Origin: Burkholderia sp. GAS332
GTDB taxonomy: Bacteria > Pseudomonadota > Gammaproteobacteria > Burkholderiales > Burkholderiaceae
Reading direction: 5' to 3'
Assembly (NCBI GenBank): GCA_900142905.1
Contig: FSRV01000002.1
Location: forward strand, 4,556,947-4,620,946
Length of the DNA: 64,000 bases
Part shown: piece by piece, positions 45,818 to 56,534 of the stretch
Numbering within the stretch: position 1 is the first letter of the stretch
Layout of the letters: each line of letters begins with the position of its first letter
Notes under the pieces: generated by a model
Databases searched by the model: none
What the model was told of the DNA's origin: nothing
The model's input: only the letters and a program-made list of their open reading frames with translations
Made by a program: the position numbers and the translations under genes

Positions 45818-48517
45818 TCAGGCGACAAACTGGCACTGCGACGCCGGCGTGCGTGTGTCCATGTTGCGGCCGCGGTTCATGTGGTCGTCAACCTCAGCCG
45901 CGCAGCCGAGCATGCGGGGATACAGGAAGATCGTAAACGCGGCCGTCTCGAGCGCCGAGCCGGTATATCCGCCGCTGCGATACGGCTGCCACAGCATCCG
46001 CAACAGCAGCGCGGCAATGACCGCGTCCACGTTGACGCAGTAGACGTTGCGCGACACGCCTGCATCGAACAAGGTTTGCACCAGCGTGCGATAGAACTCG
46101 TGGAAGACGTTGTACTCATTGCGCCCGGCCATCAGCTCGCGAATGAAGACCTCGCGCGGATCGTGATTGATCGGCTTGTCCTTGAAGACCGGGTGATTGA
46201 CGCCCGGAATCTTCTGGATGTCGAGGCTCCCAGTGTTCTTCTTGTTCGACTTGTAACGGGCATACGCCTCGACATACTTCAAGGCCAGCGCCTTCAGGTC
46301 GATACCATGGTTGGGATCGCCCGGATCGACCAGGCCTGTGTCCTTGAACTGCTCGATCAGGAAGGCGATACCTTCGTAGCCGTTGCCACCGTGGGTGTAG
46401 CCGGTGTGGGTCAGGAAGCCGACAAGGCCTTTGTTGAGTTGCACTCGCTCGGGGTCCTCGGGTCCATCGGCCGAGACCGCGCCCTTGGCGCCCTGGGCCG
46501 AGATCGTGCCCGGCCCGTTAGACAGCAGCAACCCCACCAGCACCTGGAAAGCGAACAGATCGGCCGGCTGGGGTGCGAAGCCAAGCAGCGCGACGAACGC
46601 GACTTCGCTGATCGGCCGGTTCTGCATGATCTCGCTCATCGCGATACCGCAGAAGCTGTCTGGCTGATGTTGGTCGGCGTTCACCGACGCGCCGATCAAG
46701 GCGCCGAACAGGCGCAGCCACCACGGCAGGCTCTCAGCAGTCAGACGCGAGACGCGTTTGCGCAGCAGCGGCCCCCACGCCAGGGTAGCGCTGATCGCGG
46801 CAAGCACGGCATCCGCAGTGGGATGGCCCGGTAGTGTTTCGAGGTAACGCACGAAGACCGACTTTGCGCCTCTGGCGCGCAGGCCCTCGAGCATCGCTTC
46901 GGCGCGGACGTCGGGATCGGCGCGGACGAACAGGGCAGGGTCATCCACCTTGATCCGGCTCAGATCGAAGCTTTCGTCCAGCGCGTCGCTCATGCCGGCC
47001 GCCATGAAGGCGTCGATCAGCGCCCGCGTGGCCTGGCGCGCCTCGCCCTGGGCGCGCGGCCCGAGGATGCTCGCGGCCGCGGCCAGCACCGTGTTGGGCG
47101 CATTGCCAGCCTCGCGCGCCGCCTGTGCTGCGGCCAGCGCCGGATGACCGTACAGGTTGAGGCCGGCGCCGATGGCGACATTGATCAGGCGCCGGTCGTT
47201 CTCGCCACCGGGCTCGTGCAATAGCGCGAGGCTGACGTTGGCTTCCAGCGGGTACTGCGCAGCGTCGAGCATCGATACGCCGTACAGGCTGGTGACTTGC
47301 GTCCTGGCATCCATTTGCGAGGCGCCCGAGGCGTCCTTTAGCGTCTGGCGCGGCGGCACCGCGCCGATCTGCCGGTTCAGCGCCGTGATCTGTTCGTTAT
47401 ACGGCGCGCTCGCCTCGACGACCGGCAGGTCGATCTCGGGCGGTAAGGTCAGACCGTGGCTCGCGCCGAACCACGGCTTGAGTGCAAGATTGCCCTCTGA
47501 CGCGAAGTCCGGGCGGCAGGCGTTCTCGCCCATCACCGCAGTCAGTGCGGCCGGAATGTGGGCGATGTTGGTCACGAGTGCGCCCTTGGCGGAGAACACG
47601 GGATGCTCGGGCGTGAAGATGCCGTCCACGCCGAATTTCTCCATGAACCAGCGTTCCTTGCTAAGCGCGTCGTCGGCACCCCCGGCCATGGCGCCGGCAT
47701 GTCCGACCGCGCGGGTCAGCTTGGATTTCCAGCGCCCGACCACGCACGCCACCACCGGCTTGGTGAAGGTGGCGTCGAGCTCGTAGTAGCCACCGGGTTC
47801 GACATAGAGCACGGCCGCCTTGCTGCGTGCATCGTTGGAGAGCGCAAAGGCGAATTCAGGCGCCGCGAAGTGGATATAGACATCCTTGCCGCAGGAAATC
47901 GAGGTGGTGGTACCCCAGCCGGCCATGCGCAGATAGGTTGCGATGGTGGTGGTGAAGTTGCCCGAGTTGGAGAAGATCGCAATCGAGCCGCGGCGCAAGG
48001 CTTCCTCCGGATGGTCGCCGCCCAATGCGCCGCCGATCCGAACCTGGTTCCAGGCATCGGCCACGCCCAGGCTGTTGCCGCCGAAGATGTCGATGCCGTT
48101 GGATTGACCCATCGCGCGGATCTCGCGCGAGTCATGCACGGCCAGCTTCTCGGTGACGATGAAGATCTTCTTCAGATCCGGATTCACGCGGATCAGTTCG
48201 GCCACGCCATCACGCGCCGCCGCGGGCGGCAGGTAGATCACGCCGCAGTTGAAGCGATGGCCGTCGTTGATGCCTTCCAGCACGTTGTTGTAGACCGGCA
48301 CGTTGCCCAAGGACGTCTCGAGCACCTGGCCGCGCTTGCCCGGCGCGGTGCCGAACACGACGTTGCCGCCTGAATAGACATGGCCTACCGGTGTCACGTC
48401 GCTCGACTCGCCGCCCAGGATGTTGAGCACACAGACCCGGTCTTCACGTGTGGCCACCTGGGCGAGCGAACTGATGCCGACGAAATACTTGAAATCGCCT
48501 ACGCCGTGTTTGTACAT
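45818..48517 (-). CDS. ATP-citrate-lyase-like large subunit (SCS-alpha plus citrate-synthase fold)
   Basis: An 899-residue protein. Residues about 1-360 resemble the succinyl-CoA synthetase alpha/CoA-binding part, including IAIFSNSGNFTTTIATYL and VGHAGAMAGGADDALSKERWF, where GHAGA matches the phosphohistidine loop of ATP-citrate lyase. Residues about 410-870 resemble citrate synthase, with FALLGFAPQPADLF-like core, LLSNGPGTISAQG, HTGYTHGGNGYEG and GVNHPVFKDKPINHDP. ATP-citrate lyase reads ADHGPAVSGAH where this has SNGPGTISAQG. The chain is also about 290 residues longer than bacterial AclA. It is third in an operon with a 2-hydroxycarboxylate transporter and an AclB-like subunit. The exact substrate is open. 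Confidence 0.7.
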   Translation of the reverse strand: MYKHGVGDFKYFVGISSLAQVATREDRVCVLNILGGESSDVTPVGHVYSGGNVVFGTAPGKRGQVLETSLGNVPVYNNVLEGINDGHRFNCGVIYLPPAAARDGVAELIRVNPDLKKIFIVTEKLAVHDSREIRAMGQSNGIDIFGGNSLGVADAWNQVRIGGALGGDHPEEALRRGSIAIFSNSGNFTTTIATYLRMAGWGTTTSISCGKDVYIHFAAPEFAFALSNDARSKAAVLYVEPGGYYELDATFTKPVVACVVGRWKSKLTRAVGHAGAMAGGADDALSKERWFMEKFGVDGIFTPEHPVFSAKGALVTNIAHIPAALTAVMGENACRPDFASEGNLALKPWFGASHGLTLPPEIDLPVVEASAPYNEQITALNRQIGAVPPRQTLKDASGASQMDARTQVTSLYGVSMLDAAQYPLEANVSLALLHEPGGENDRRLINVAIGAGLNLYGHPALAAAQAAREAGNAPNTVLAAAASILGPRAQGEARQATRALIDAFMAAGMSDALDESFDLSRIKVDDPALFVRADPDVRAEAMLEGLRARGAKSVFVRYLETLPGHPTADAVLAAISATLAWGPLLRKRVSRLTAESLPWWLRLFGALIGASVNADQHQPDSFCGIAMSEIMQNRPISEVAFVALLGFAPQPADLFAFQVLVGLLLSNGPGTISAQGAKGAVSADGPEDPERVQLNKGLVGFLTHTGYTHGGNGYEGIAFLIEQFKDTGLVDPGDPNHGIDLKALALKYVEAYARYKSNKKNTGSLDIQKIPGVNHPVFKDKPINHDPREVFIRELMAGRNEYNVFHEFYRTLVQTLFDAGVSRNVYCVNVDAVIAALLLRMLWQPYRSGGYTGSALETAAFTIFLYPRMLGCAAEVDDHMNRGRNMDTRTPASQCQFVA

Positions 48518-48551
48518 GACATGCTCCTTATGCCTTATGCGCGGGCAACCT

Positions 48552-49838
48552 TCAGGCGGCCTGGTTTGACGCGATGCCGAGCTTGGCGGCCACCTGCTCG
48601 CGGCCGCCCGCTTTCATCCACGCATCGACCTTTTGGGCATACAGCACAACCTCGCTCATATCGGAGTCGAAGCCGAAAAACCGGTACGGCAGGCCGAGCG
48701 CATCGAGGGTGTCGCGCATCGCGCCCATGCCGCGGACCAGGTTCGGGCCGCCACGGCCGATGACCACGTACAGCGGCGTCGCGCCATGCCGGCTGAAGTG
48801 CTCGCGCAGCGCATCGGCCATTGCGCGGAAGGTCTCGAAGATGTCCGTGTTATTCGACTTGCCGCCAATGATGAACAGCACATTGGTCTGTTTGATCCAG
48901 TGCTTGAAGCAGATGCGTGCCACCTCCTTCATCTTCTCGTAAGGCGGGTTGCCGCCGAAGTCGGAGGAGATGATGGCGTCGTCGCCCAGCATCTGCGTGA
49001 CGAGCGAATTGGCGCCGCCGCCGAAGGTCGGCGCGAGGATGGTCCCCGCGGCGTTGATCACGTAGACGTCGCTCTGGCCCTGGTAGGTGCGAAGCTGATT
49101 GATTTCCTGCTCGAAGTCGGAGTAGTCGACCGCGAACAGGCTCGCCGGCAGGTTCAGACGCCGCCAGCGCGGATCGTCGCGATCGAAGCCGCATTTGAAG
49201 TCGCAGGCCACGGGTGTCATGCGGCCCTTCTTATCCTCCCGCATGCGGATCGGATTCAACTCCAGCGTCGTCATGCCATAGTCGTGGTACAGCTCCCACA
49301 GCTTGGGCAGGTGCTGCACCAGCGGCGAAATGATCTGCTTGGGCGCCCCGAGCGCGGACAGCGCATTGGCGACGACGAAGGCTTTCAGGCCAGTGAGCGG
49401 ATCGAATGGCACCTGCGCCACCTGGGTCCTGTCGAGCTCCTCGATGTCGACGCCGCCGTGGTGGGTCAGCGTCATCGTCGGCGCACGGAAATGCGTCGAG
49501 TCGGTGATCGAAAAGTAGACCTCATGCTCGGCCGGCACGCCGGCCTCGAAGGTGACGCCGTTGGCCTTGGCCACCGTGTTGCCGATGCGGTGCTCGACGA
49601 AGTACAGGCGCTCCTTTTCCTTCAGCGCGGTCTTCAGGTCAGCAGCCTTGCCGATCAGCCCGGACTTGCCCTTTTTGCCAACGCCGCCCTTGAACACCGG
49701 CTTGATGAATATCAGACCATGCTTTTCGATCATGGCGCTGATTTCTTCTTCGCTGGCGTCGGGACCGAGCACTTCAGTGGTCGGGAAGTCGACGAACTGG
49801 AGCATTTTGGCTCCGTACAGCATACCGGTGACTTGCAT
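48552..49838 (-). CDS. ATP-citrate-lyase-like small subunit (ATP-grasp)
   Basis: A 428-residue protein of the succinyl-CoA synthetase beta/AclB type. The ATP-grasp part contains LIFIKPVFKGGVGKKGKSGLIG and LELNPIRMREDKKGRM. The C-terminal part (YVINAAGTILAPTFGGGANSLVTQMLGDD) resembles the citrate-binding domain of ATP-citrate lyase. The enzyme class uses ATP and CoA to activate a carboxylate. It is 34 bp upstream of the large subunit and 27 bp downstream of the transporter. The ATG follows GAGGT. Confidence 0.78.
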   Translation of the reverse strand: MQVTGMLYGAKMLQFVDFPTTEVLGPDASEEEISAMIEKHGLIFIKPVFKGGVGKKGKSGLIGKAADLKTALKEKERLYFVEHRIGNTVAKANGVTFEAGVPAEHEVYFSITDSTHFRAPTMTLTHHGGVDIEELDRTQVAQVPFDPLTGLKAFVVANALSALGAPKQIISPLVQHLPKLWELYHDYGMTTLELNPIRMREDKKGRMTPVACDFKCGFDRDDPRWRRLNLPASLFAVDYSDFEQEINQLRTYQGQSDVYVINAAGTILAPTFGGGANSLVTQMLGDDAIISSDFGGNPPYEKMKEVARICFKHWIKQTNVLFIIGGKSNNTDIFETFRAMADALREHFSRHGATPLYVVIGRGGPNLVRGMGAMRDTLDALGLPYRFFGFDSDMSEVVLYAQKVDAWMKAGGREQVAAKLGIASNQAA

Positions 49839-49865
49839 GGTGACCTCGCGGTGGAGAGGTGCTAG

Positions 49866-51212
49866 CTAGACAACTCGCGACAGGACAATCAGCACGGTCG
49901 TCACAGTAATCGCCCCGCCGATCCGGGTCGCGATCTGGGCGAACGGCATTAGCGTCATGCGATTGGCGGCCGTCAGGATGGCGACGTCGCCGGTGCCGCC
50001 CTGGCCGCTGTGGCAGGCGTTCACGATGGCCGTGTCAATCGGATACATCTTCAGCCAGTACCCCACCAAAGCACCGATCGCCATCAGGGTGGCGACGGTC
50101 GACACGATGGTGATGAGGGTCGGCAGGGTGAAGGAGGCCATCAGCTTGTCCCATGGCGTCAGCGACACGCCAATGGCGAACAGCAGCGGGTAGGTGACGG
50201 CCGTGGAGAAAAACTTGTACACAACGTAAGCGCCTTCCTGCAACTGCGGAGACACTGCGTGCGTCAGTTTCAGGATCACCGCGATAAACAGCATCGCGAC
50301 CGGCGCCGGCAGGCCGAACAGTCGCTGGCACAAGATCCCGACAACGTAGAGCGTCAACGCGGTGATGCCCGCCGCGGCGATATGGGTCACATCCATATGT
50401 CCGGAGATTTCTTGCTGGGCAGGGTCCATCTCGCCGTGCTCGCCTGGCTGCAAGCGCCCTTCGCCGGTGAAACGGGGGTATCGCTTGCCGACGAAGTTCA
50501 AGGTGCCGGCGAAAATGATCGCCGCCAGGCTGCCGAGCATGACCGGAGGCAGAACGGTCGCAAACAGGACACCCGGGTCCTGATGCAGGATCCCCGCGTA
50601 TCCGACGGTCAGCGGAATGGCCCCTTCGCCGACGCCACCCGCCATGATTGGTACGACGATAAAAAAGAACGTGTGATAGGCGCCCAGGCCCAGCGCCGTC
50701 CCGACGGCTGTGCCGACCGCGCCGGCCACGATCGTGCCGACACCGAGCGGCACGAAGATCTTAATGAAGCCCTTGATCAGGACCTGCCGGTCCATGCTCA
50801 GGATGCTGCCCACAATAATGGAAGCAATAAACAGGTAAAGAAAATTGGTGGTCTTGGTGAACTCGATGGTGACCTTCACGATCTGCGGAGGCAGCAACTT
50901 GTAATACACCAGCGCGGACGGAATAAAGGTCGCGAAGATGGCGGCGGCGCCGATCGAGCGGATGATCGGAATGCGCTTACCGATCTCGGCCAGTGTGAAG
51001 CCGAAGAACGCAAACATCACGATCACGAGCGAGATCTCGTTCGGCAGCTTGTCGATGTAGACCAGAACGGCGATGAGCGCGCCGGCCACCACGTAGATCG
51101 GCAGCGGAATGATGCCGATGCGGATTTCCATGATCCGCCACCATCCTTGGGGCCAGAAGGCCTGCTTCTTCGTCTGGTCCGGCGGGAGAGGCGTGGAAGC
51201 CGCTGTCTTCAT
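49866..51212 (-). CDS. 2-hydroxycarboxylate (citrate/malate) transporter, 2HCT family
   Basis: A 448-residue membrane protein of the 2HCT (CitS/CimH) family with about 11 hydrophobic segments. The two family GGxG loops appear as MAGGVGEGAIPLTVGYA and SGQGGTGDVAILTAANRM. These proteins import citrate, malate or related acids with Na+ or H+. The ATG at 51212 has GGAG seven bases upstream and is preferred to one at 51254. It is the first gene of the operon with the ATP-citrate-lyase-like subunits, so it most likely supplies their substrate. Confidence 0.9.
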   Translation of the reverse strand: MKTAASTPLPPDQTKKQAFWPQGWWRIMEIRIGIIPLPIYVVAGALIAVLVYIDKLPNEISLVIVMFAFFGFTLAEIGKRIPIIRSIGAAAIFATFIPSALVYYKLLPPQIVKVTIEFTKTTNFLYLFIASIIVGSILSMDRQVLIKGFIKIFVPLGVGTIVAGAVGTAVGTALGLGAYHTFFFIVVPIMAGGVGEGAIPLTVGYAGILHQDPGVLFATVLPPVMLGSLAAIIFAGTLNFVGKRYPRFTGEGRLQPGEHGEMDPAQQEISGHMDVTHIAAAGITALTLYVVGILCQRLFGLPAPVAMLFIAVILKLTHAVSPQLQEGAYVVYKFFSTAVTYPLLFAIGVSLTPWDKLMASFTLPTLITIVSTVATLMAIGALVGYWLKMYPIDTAIVNACHSGQGGTGDVAILTAANRMTLMPFAQIATRIGGAITVTTVLIVLSRVV

Positions 51213-51618
51213 GGAAGTCTCCTGAACGGATAGCCGGCTGCTTGCCACCGCCACGCCGTGCCTGAGCGACGTGCGCGGTGAATGTGCTGCGCCGGCATCG
51301 CTGATTCAGCGCGCTATCGACTTTATGGAGTGCCAAAGACATTCGTCATCGTCACCGTGGCGGCTAGACGAGTGGTCCGCAGTGTGGCTGAAGTCTGCGT
51401 TTAATTAGTGTCGTGCGCGAAGCAAGATCAAGCGTAGCATCGCGCGCCTGGCACGGATACCGTGCATACCCTGGCGGCCAGTCAGGCCGGAACGGGGCCG
51501 CTCAATTTATGCAAGCCCTGGATCGACAACGTTCGCTGTTTGTTGTTTTCGTTTGCGGTGTCGATCCGGGCGTTGCGCCAGATCGTCTGTCAGGCGGCGT
51601 GCAGGCACGCCGGGCCCA
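51213..51618. other. 406-bp region upstream of the 2HCT operon
   Basis: Between the transporter start and the aldo/keto reductase stop on the same strand. No gene, clear hairpin or repeat is seen. It should contain the promoter of the transporter/ATP-citrate-lyase-like operon, with no local regulator gene next to it. Confidence 0.5.
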
Positions 51619-52682
<1,064 letters not shown>

Positions 52683-52723
52683 ATCTGGCTAGAATTGCAC
52701 AGGGTATTGAGGGAAATTCATCT

Positions 52724-53647
52724 ATGGCTCGCGCTGGTCTGTCCGAATTAACCGCCTTCGTTGCCATTGCCGACCAGCGAAGCTTTCGCGCGGCGGCGCG
52801 TATGCTCGGCGTGTCGCCGTCGGCGCTGAGTCATTCAATGCGGGGTCTGGAGGCTCGGCTGGCCGTGAGGTTACTTAACCGCACGACGCGATCCGTCGCG
52901 CTCACCGAGGCGGGTGAGCAGCTCCTGCGGAGGGTGCGGCCCGCCATCGCGGATCTGGAGGAGGCGGTGAATCAGGTCGCGTCGGAGCATGACCGGCCGT
53001 CGGGCTCGATCCGGATCAGTGCGTCGGAGGCGTCAGTCAGACCCCTGATCCGCCATGTTCTGCCCGGCTTCCTGGCAGCGTATCCCGACATCCATGTCGA
53101 GTTCGTCGTGGACACGCGGCTTGTGGATATCGTGGCCGATGGTTTCGACGCGGGCATCCGCGTCTATAACGACGTGCCGCGCGATATGATCGCCGTCCGG
53201 TTCGGGGCCGACATGCGTTTCGCCGCGGTGGCATCGCCGGACTATCTTGCGCATCACGTGCCGCCGAAAGCGCCACACGACCTGATGCAGCACCGCTGCA
53301 TCCGCTTCCGCTTCGATAGCGGTGCGCTTTACCGGTGGGATCTCGAACATCGAGGCAAGAGCGCCAATGTTGATGTGGCTGGGCCGATGACGCTCGGCAA
53401 TCTCAATCTGATGATCGAGGCCGCCCTGGCCGGTATCGGCATTGCCTGGGTTCCGGAAGATCACGTGGTGGAGCATCTGGCGGCGGGCCGGCTGGTCCAT
53501 GTGCTGCCTGAATGGAGTCCGACCTTTCCGGGCCTGTGCCTCTATTACCCCGCGAACCGCCATCCGCCGACCGCACTTCGATTGTTCGCGCAAGCGGTGC
53601 GCGACTGGGCAAGCGGGCGGCAAGCGGCGCGGGATTCAGCAGGTTGA
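52724..53647 (+). CDS. LysR-family transcriptional regulator
   Basis: A 307-residue LysR protein. HTH: LSELTAFVAIADQRSFRAAARMLGVSPSALSHSMRGLEA. The effector domain contains VDIVADGFDAGIRVY and YPANRHPPTALRLF, common in the subgroup that often sits next to aldo/keto reductases. The ATG at 52724 (MARAGL) fits the family N-terminus. It diverges from the aldo/keto reductase, its likely target. Confidence 0.9.
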   Translation: MARAGLSELTAFVAIADQRSFRAAARMLGVSPSALSHSMRGLEARLAVRLLNRTTRSVALTEAGEQLLRRVRPAIADLEEAVNQVASEHDRPSGSIRISASEASVRPLIRHVLPGFLAAYPDIHVEFVVDTRLVDIVADGFDAGIRVYNDVPRDMIAVRFGADMRFAAVASPDYLAHHVPPKAPHDLMQHRCIRFRFDSGALYRWDLEHRGKSANVDVAGPMTLGNLNLMIEAALAGIGIAWVPEDHVVEHLAAGRLVHVLPEWSPTFPGLCLYYPANRHPPTALRLFAQAVRDWASGRQAARDSAG

Positions 53648-53695
53648 TCGCCTGGAGATCCCCGATTTCTGTTTCGTCGTGATGATCCGCTTCGC

Positions 53696-54364
53696 TTACT
53701 TGCTCGCAGACTCGACGGGAAGCTCGGCGTCTCGCGCGGGTCGGCGTACGGTTCGCACCTTCCCGCTGCCTCCGCCGCCGCAGAAAAACTGATCGCCCCC
53801 ATCGGATTCAAGCCCCGACACGAATACGCCAGGCGGCATCTCGAGGCTTTCCAGAACTTCTCCCGTTTGAGGATCGATTCGCCGCAACTCGCTCGCGTCG
53901 TTTTCCCAGGTGCCGTGCCAGAGTTCCCCGTCGTTCCAGGTGACCCCGGTGACGAAGCGGTTGGAGTCGATCGTGCGAAGAATCGCCCCGGTTTCGGGAT
54001 CGACCTGAACGATTTTCCGGTCGCGATGCCGTCCCACCCAGAGTGTCCCTTCCGCCCACGCGAGCCCTGAGTTACCGCCCCCGCCGGGCGACGGGATCGT
54101 GGCGAGCACACGGCCGGTATCCGGATCGATCTTCTGGATGCGATCGTCGGCGATCTGAAACAGATGCCGGCCGTCGAAGGCCGTTCCTGCCCGCGCGGCG
54201 ACATCGATCGAGCGCAGCGTTTCTCCGCTCGCCGGATCGAAGGCGTTCAGCTTGTCGCCGGCAGCGATCCAGACCCGCTGGCCGTCATACGTGACCCCGG
54301 CCACATGCTCGACGCCCGGAAAGGGCCCATATTCACGCACGATGTTGGCGGCTGATTTCTTCAT
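53696..54364 (-). CDS. beta-propeller protein of YncE/glutaminyl-cyclase-like type
   Basis: A 222-residue protein built from repeats of about 40 residues with patterns such as DPASGETLRSIDV, DPDTGRVLATIPS and DPETGAILRTIDS, typical of small beta-propellers. It has no signal peptide. It is 13 bp downstream of the HTH regulator on the same strand, so the two may be cotranscribed. The function is unknown; glutaminyl-peptide cyclotransferase relatives share the repeats. Confidence 0.7.
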   Translation of the reverse strand: MKKSAANIVREYGPFPGVEHVAGVTYDGQRVWIAAGDKLNAFDPASGETLRSIDVAARAGTAFDGRHLFQIADDRIQKIDPDTGRVLATIPSPGGGGNSGLAWAEGTLWVGRHRDRKIVQVDPETGAILRTIDSNRFVTGVTWNDGELWHGTWENDASELRRIDPQTGEVLESLEMPPGVFVSGLESDGGDQFFCGGGGSGKVRTVRRPARDAELPVESASK

Positions 54365-54377
54365 GTTTCCATCCTAA

Positions 54378-55595
54378 TCACTCAGGTAGGGGCGCGGGGA
54401 GTAACAAAGTCGTCGTGAATCCAGGCATGGGCGGCGTCATCCAGCGTCGCGCCCGCCCGCGTCCGAACGACTGCACCTTGCCGGCTGCTGCCAGCGAGTC
54501 GAGTGCCCGCTGCATGGTGCGCTGGCTGGCGTCCAGCGCGATCGCGAGCGCCGAGCTCGACCACGACTCACCGTCGGCGAGGAAGGCTAGCACCATCGCA
54601 TGCGGCTCTTCGACCGGCCGCGCGAGCACGACGACCTCGCGCGCACCGTGCGGCACCAGCTTGAAGCCTGGCTTCGTCGCGCTCACGCCGGCCAGCGGCC
54701 CAAGCAGCGCGCGAAGCCGCCCGACCTCGACTCGCAGCCGCGCGCGATGCGATTCATCGGCGTGCTTCGTCCGAAATGCCCGCGCGATGAGTGCGTCCCT
54801 CGACACGTCTTCAGGCCACGCTTCGGCCAAGGCGCGGGCAAGCGCGAACAATACCGGACGCCTCACGAGCGGGACCACGACGTTTGCTTCACGTACGACA
54901 TAACGACACGCGTCGACAACGAGCGCTTTCGACGCCAGTAACGCCTCGACCTCCTCGAGCAGGAGGGGCCGCTCCTCGCCGTGCGCAATCAGACGCGCCG
55001 CGGGTGTGCTCAGGAGAAGGCGTGCGCTTTCGACCTCCGCCATCAGCGACGGGATACCTGCGAGGCGCGCGGCGCGCTCAGCCCGCGCGAGCGCAGCGTG
55101 CGCGGTTTTCGTCTGGAGGCGGCGCATCGCGATCCCCGCGACGACCAGTTCGTGGGCTGCTCTCTGCGCGGGTGGGAAGGGCGCGGGATCGAGTTGGGCA
55201 AGCAAACGCTCGGCCTCGTCGAGGCGCCCGATCAGGAGGAGGCGCCGGACTTCAAGATACCGCGCATGCGCGGCGTTAAGCCGGTCGCCGTGGGCTTCGA
55301 GCGTTGCCCGCGCGGCGTCGAGCGCTTTCGCGGGCCAGCCCAGATCGCGCGAGGCGAGCGCGATTTCGGCCTCGGCGACGATGCACCTCGCGCGGGCCAC
55401 CGGCTGTTTCGGCCCGAAGGCGCGCGCCGCACTTCGCACAAGCGCTTTCGCCCGCACGAGATCGCCGAGCTGCGCCATCGCGATACCCCGCAGGGCGAGC
55501 GCAGGCGCGTCGTCGCGCAAGGCGACCCGGTTCAGCGCGCCGAACGGGTCCCCCGCCGCGAGCGCTCGCGCTGCGGCCGCCACTAGCGAGTCCAT
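54378..55595 (-). CDS. large regulator with helical repeats and winged-helix ends
   Basis: A 405-residue protein. The first 230 residues are Ala/Leu-rich helical repeats (LARAERAARLAGIPSLMAEVESARLL), TPR-like. Around 255-330 an OmpR-like winged helix is likely (FRTKHADESHRARLRVEVGRLRALLG, with ATKPGFKLVP). Near the end, ESWSSSALAIALDASQRTMQRALDSLAAAGKVQSFGRGRARRWM is a second winged HTH. It diverges from DUF899. The start at 55595 is chosen over an earlier ATG because residues upstream of it do not resemble the repeats and lie across the divergent promoter. Confidence 0.7.
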   Translation of the reverse strand: MDSLVAAAARALAAGDPFGALNRVALRDDAPALALRGIAMAQLGDLVRAKALVRSAARAFGPKQPVARARCIVAEAEIALASRDLGWPAKALDAARATLEAHGDRLNAAHARYLEVRRLLLIGRLDEAERLLAQLDPAPFPPAQRAAHELVVAGIAMRRLQTKTAHAALARAERAARLAGIPSLMAEVESARLLLSTPAARLIAHGEERPLLLEEVEALLASKALVVDACRYVVREANVVVPLVRRPVLFALARALAEAWPEDVSRDALIARAFRTKHADESHRARLRVEVGRLRALLGPLAGVSATKPGFKLVPHGAREVVVLARPVEEPHAMVLAFLADGESWSSSALAIALDASQRTMQRALDSLAAAGKVQSFGRGRARRWMTPPMPGFTTTLLLPAPLPE

Positions 55596-55725
55596 GGTCG
55601 ATTCGAATCCCGCCACACTTGTCACTCCCACCGTTCGGGTGCCGGTGACTAATCTAGCACGACCACCAACCCATTCGTCGCATCGATAACGGAACGAACG
55701 ACGAAGGACTCGCAAGGAGCGAATC

Positions 55726-56493
55726 ATGACTACGACACATACGACCGGGACACGTGAAGCGTGGCTAGACGCACGGCTCGAGCTGCTCAAGGCCGAGAAG
55801 GCGCTCACGCGGCAGAGCGACGCGCTGGTGCAGCAGCGGCAGGCACTGCCCTGGGTGCGCATCGACAAGACGTACCGATTCGAAACCGATGCGGGCAGTG
55901 CCTCGCTGGCAGACCTCTTCCAGGGGCGCTCGCAGTTGATGGTGTACCACTTCATGTTCGGGCCCGACTACAAGGCGGGGTGCCCGTCATGCTCGTCGAT
56001 CGCGGATGGGATCGACGGCGTGGCGGTTCACCTGGCGAATCACGACGTCACGCTGATGGCGGTGTCGCGGGCGCCGCTCGAGAAGCTGAAGGCGTACCAG
56101 CGCCGGATGGGGTGGAGGTTCCCTTGGGCTTCCTCGTACGGAAGTGACTTCAACTTTGACTTCAACATCGCGTTTACCGAGGCGCAACAGCGTGAAGGCA
56201 GCATTGAATACAACTACGAACACGGCGGCCACGCGATGGACGAGGCACAGGTCCCGGAACCCGTCGTCCAGTTCGCGGCCACGTGCGGAACCGACCCGGC
56301 GACGTACACGCGCGACCGGCCGGGCTTGAGCACGTTCGTCCTCGAAGACGGCGCCGTCTATCACACCTATTCCACCTATGCGCGCGGCGTGGACGGCATC
56401 TGGGGCATGTATCAGTGGCTGGATCGCGCGCCGAAGGGGCGCAACGAGACGGGCGTCTGGTGGAAGCGTCACGACGAGTACGAGGCGCGCTGA
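55726..56493 (+). CDS. DUF899 thioredoxin-like family protein
   Basis: A 255-residue DUF899 protein with a thioredoxin-like fold. YHFMFGPDYKAGCPSCSSIADGIDG carries the CPSC motif in the active-site position. LMAVSRAPLEKLKAYQRRMGWRFPWASS is the family's second signature. A redox role is inferred from the fold. The ATG follows AAGGAG. It is divergent from the HTH regulator and 41 bp before the DUF2182 gene, which it probably leads in an operon. Confidence 0.88.
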   Translation: MTTTHTTGTREAWLDARLELLKAEKALTRQSDALVQQRQALPWVRIDKTYRFETDAGSASLADLFQGRSQLMVYHFMFGPDYKAGCPSCSSIADGIDGVAVHLANHDVTLMAVSRAPLEKLKAYQRRMGWRFPWASSYGSDFNFDFNIAFTEAQQREGSIEYNYEHGGHAMDEAQVPEPVVQFAATCGTDPATYTRDRPGLSTFVLEDGAVYHTYSTYARGVDGIWGMYQWLDRAPKGRNETGVWWKRHDEYEAR

Positions 56494-56534
56494 GTCAGGT
56501 CATGGGGCACGTTAGCGCAACCGGGAGCCGGGAA

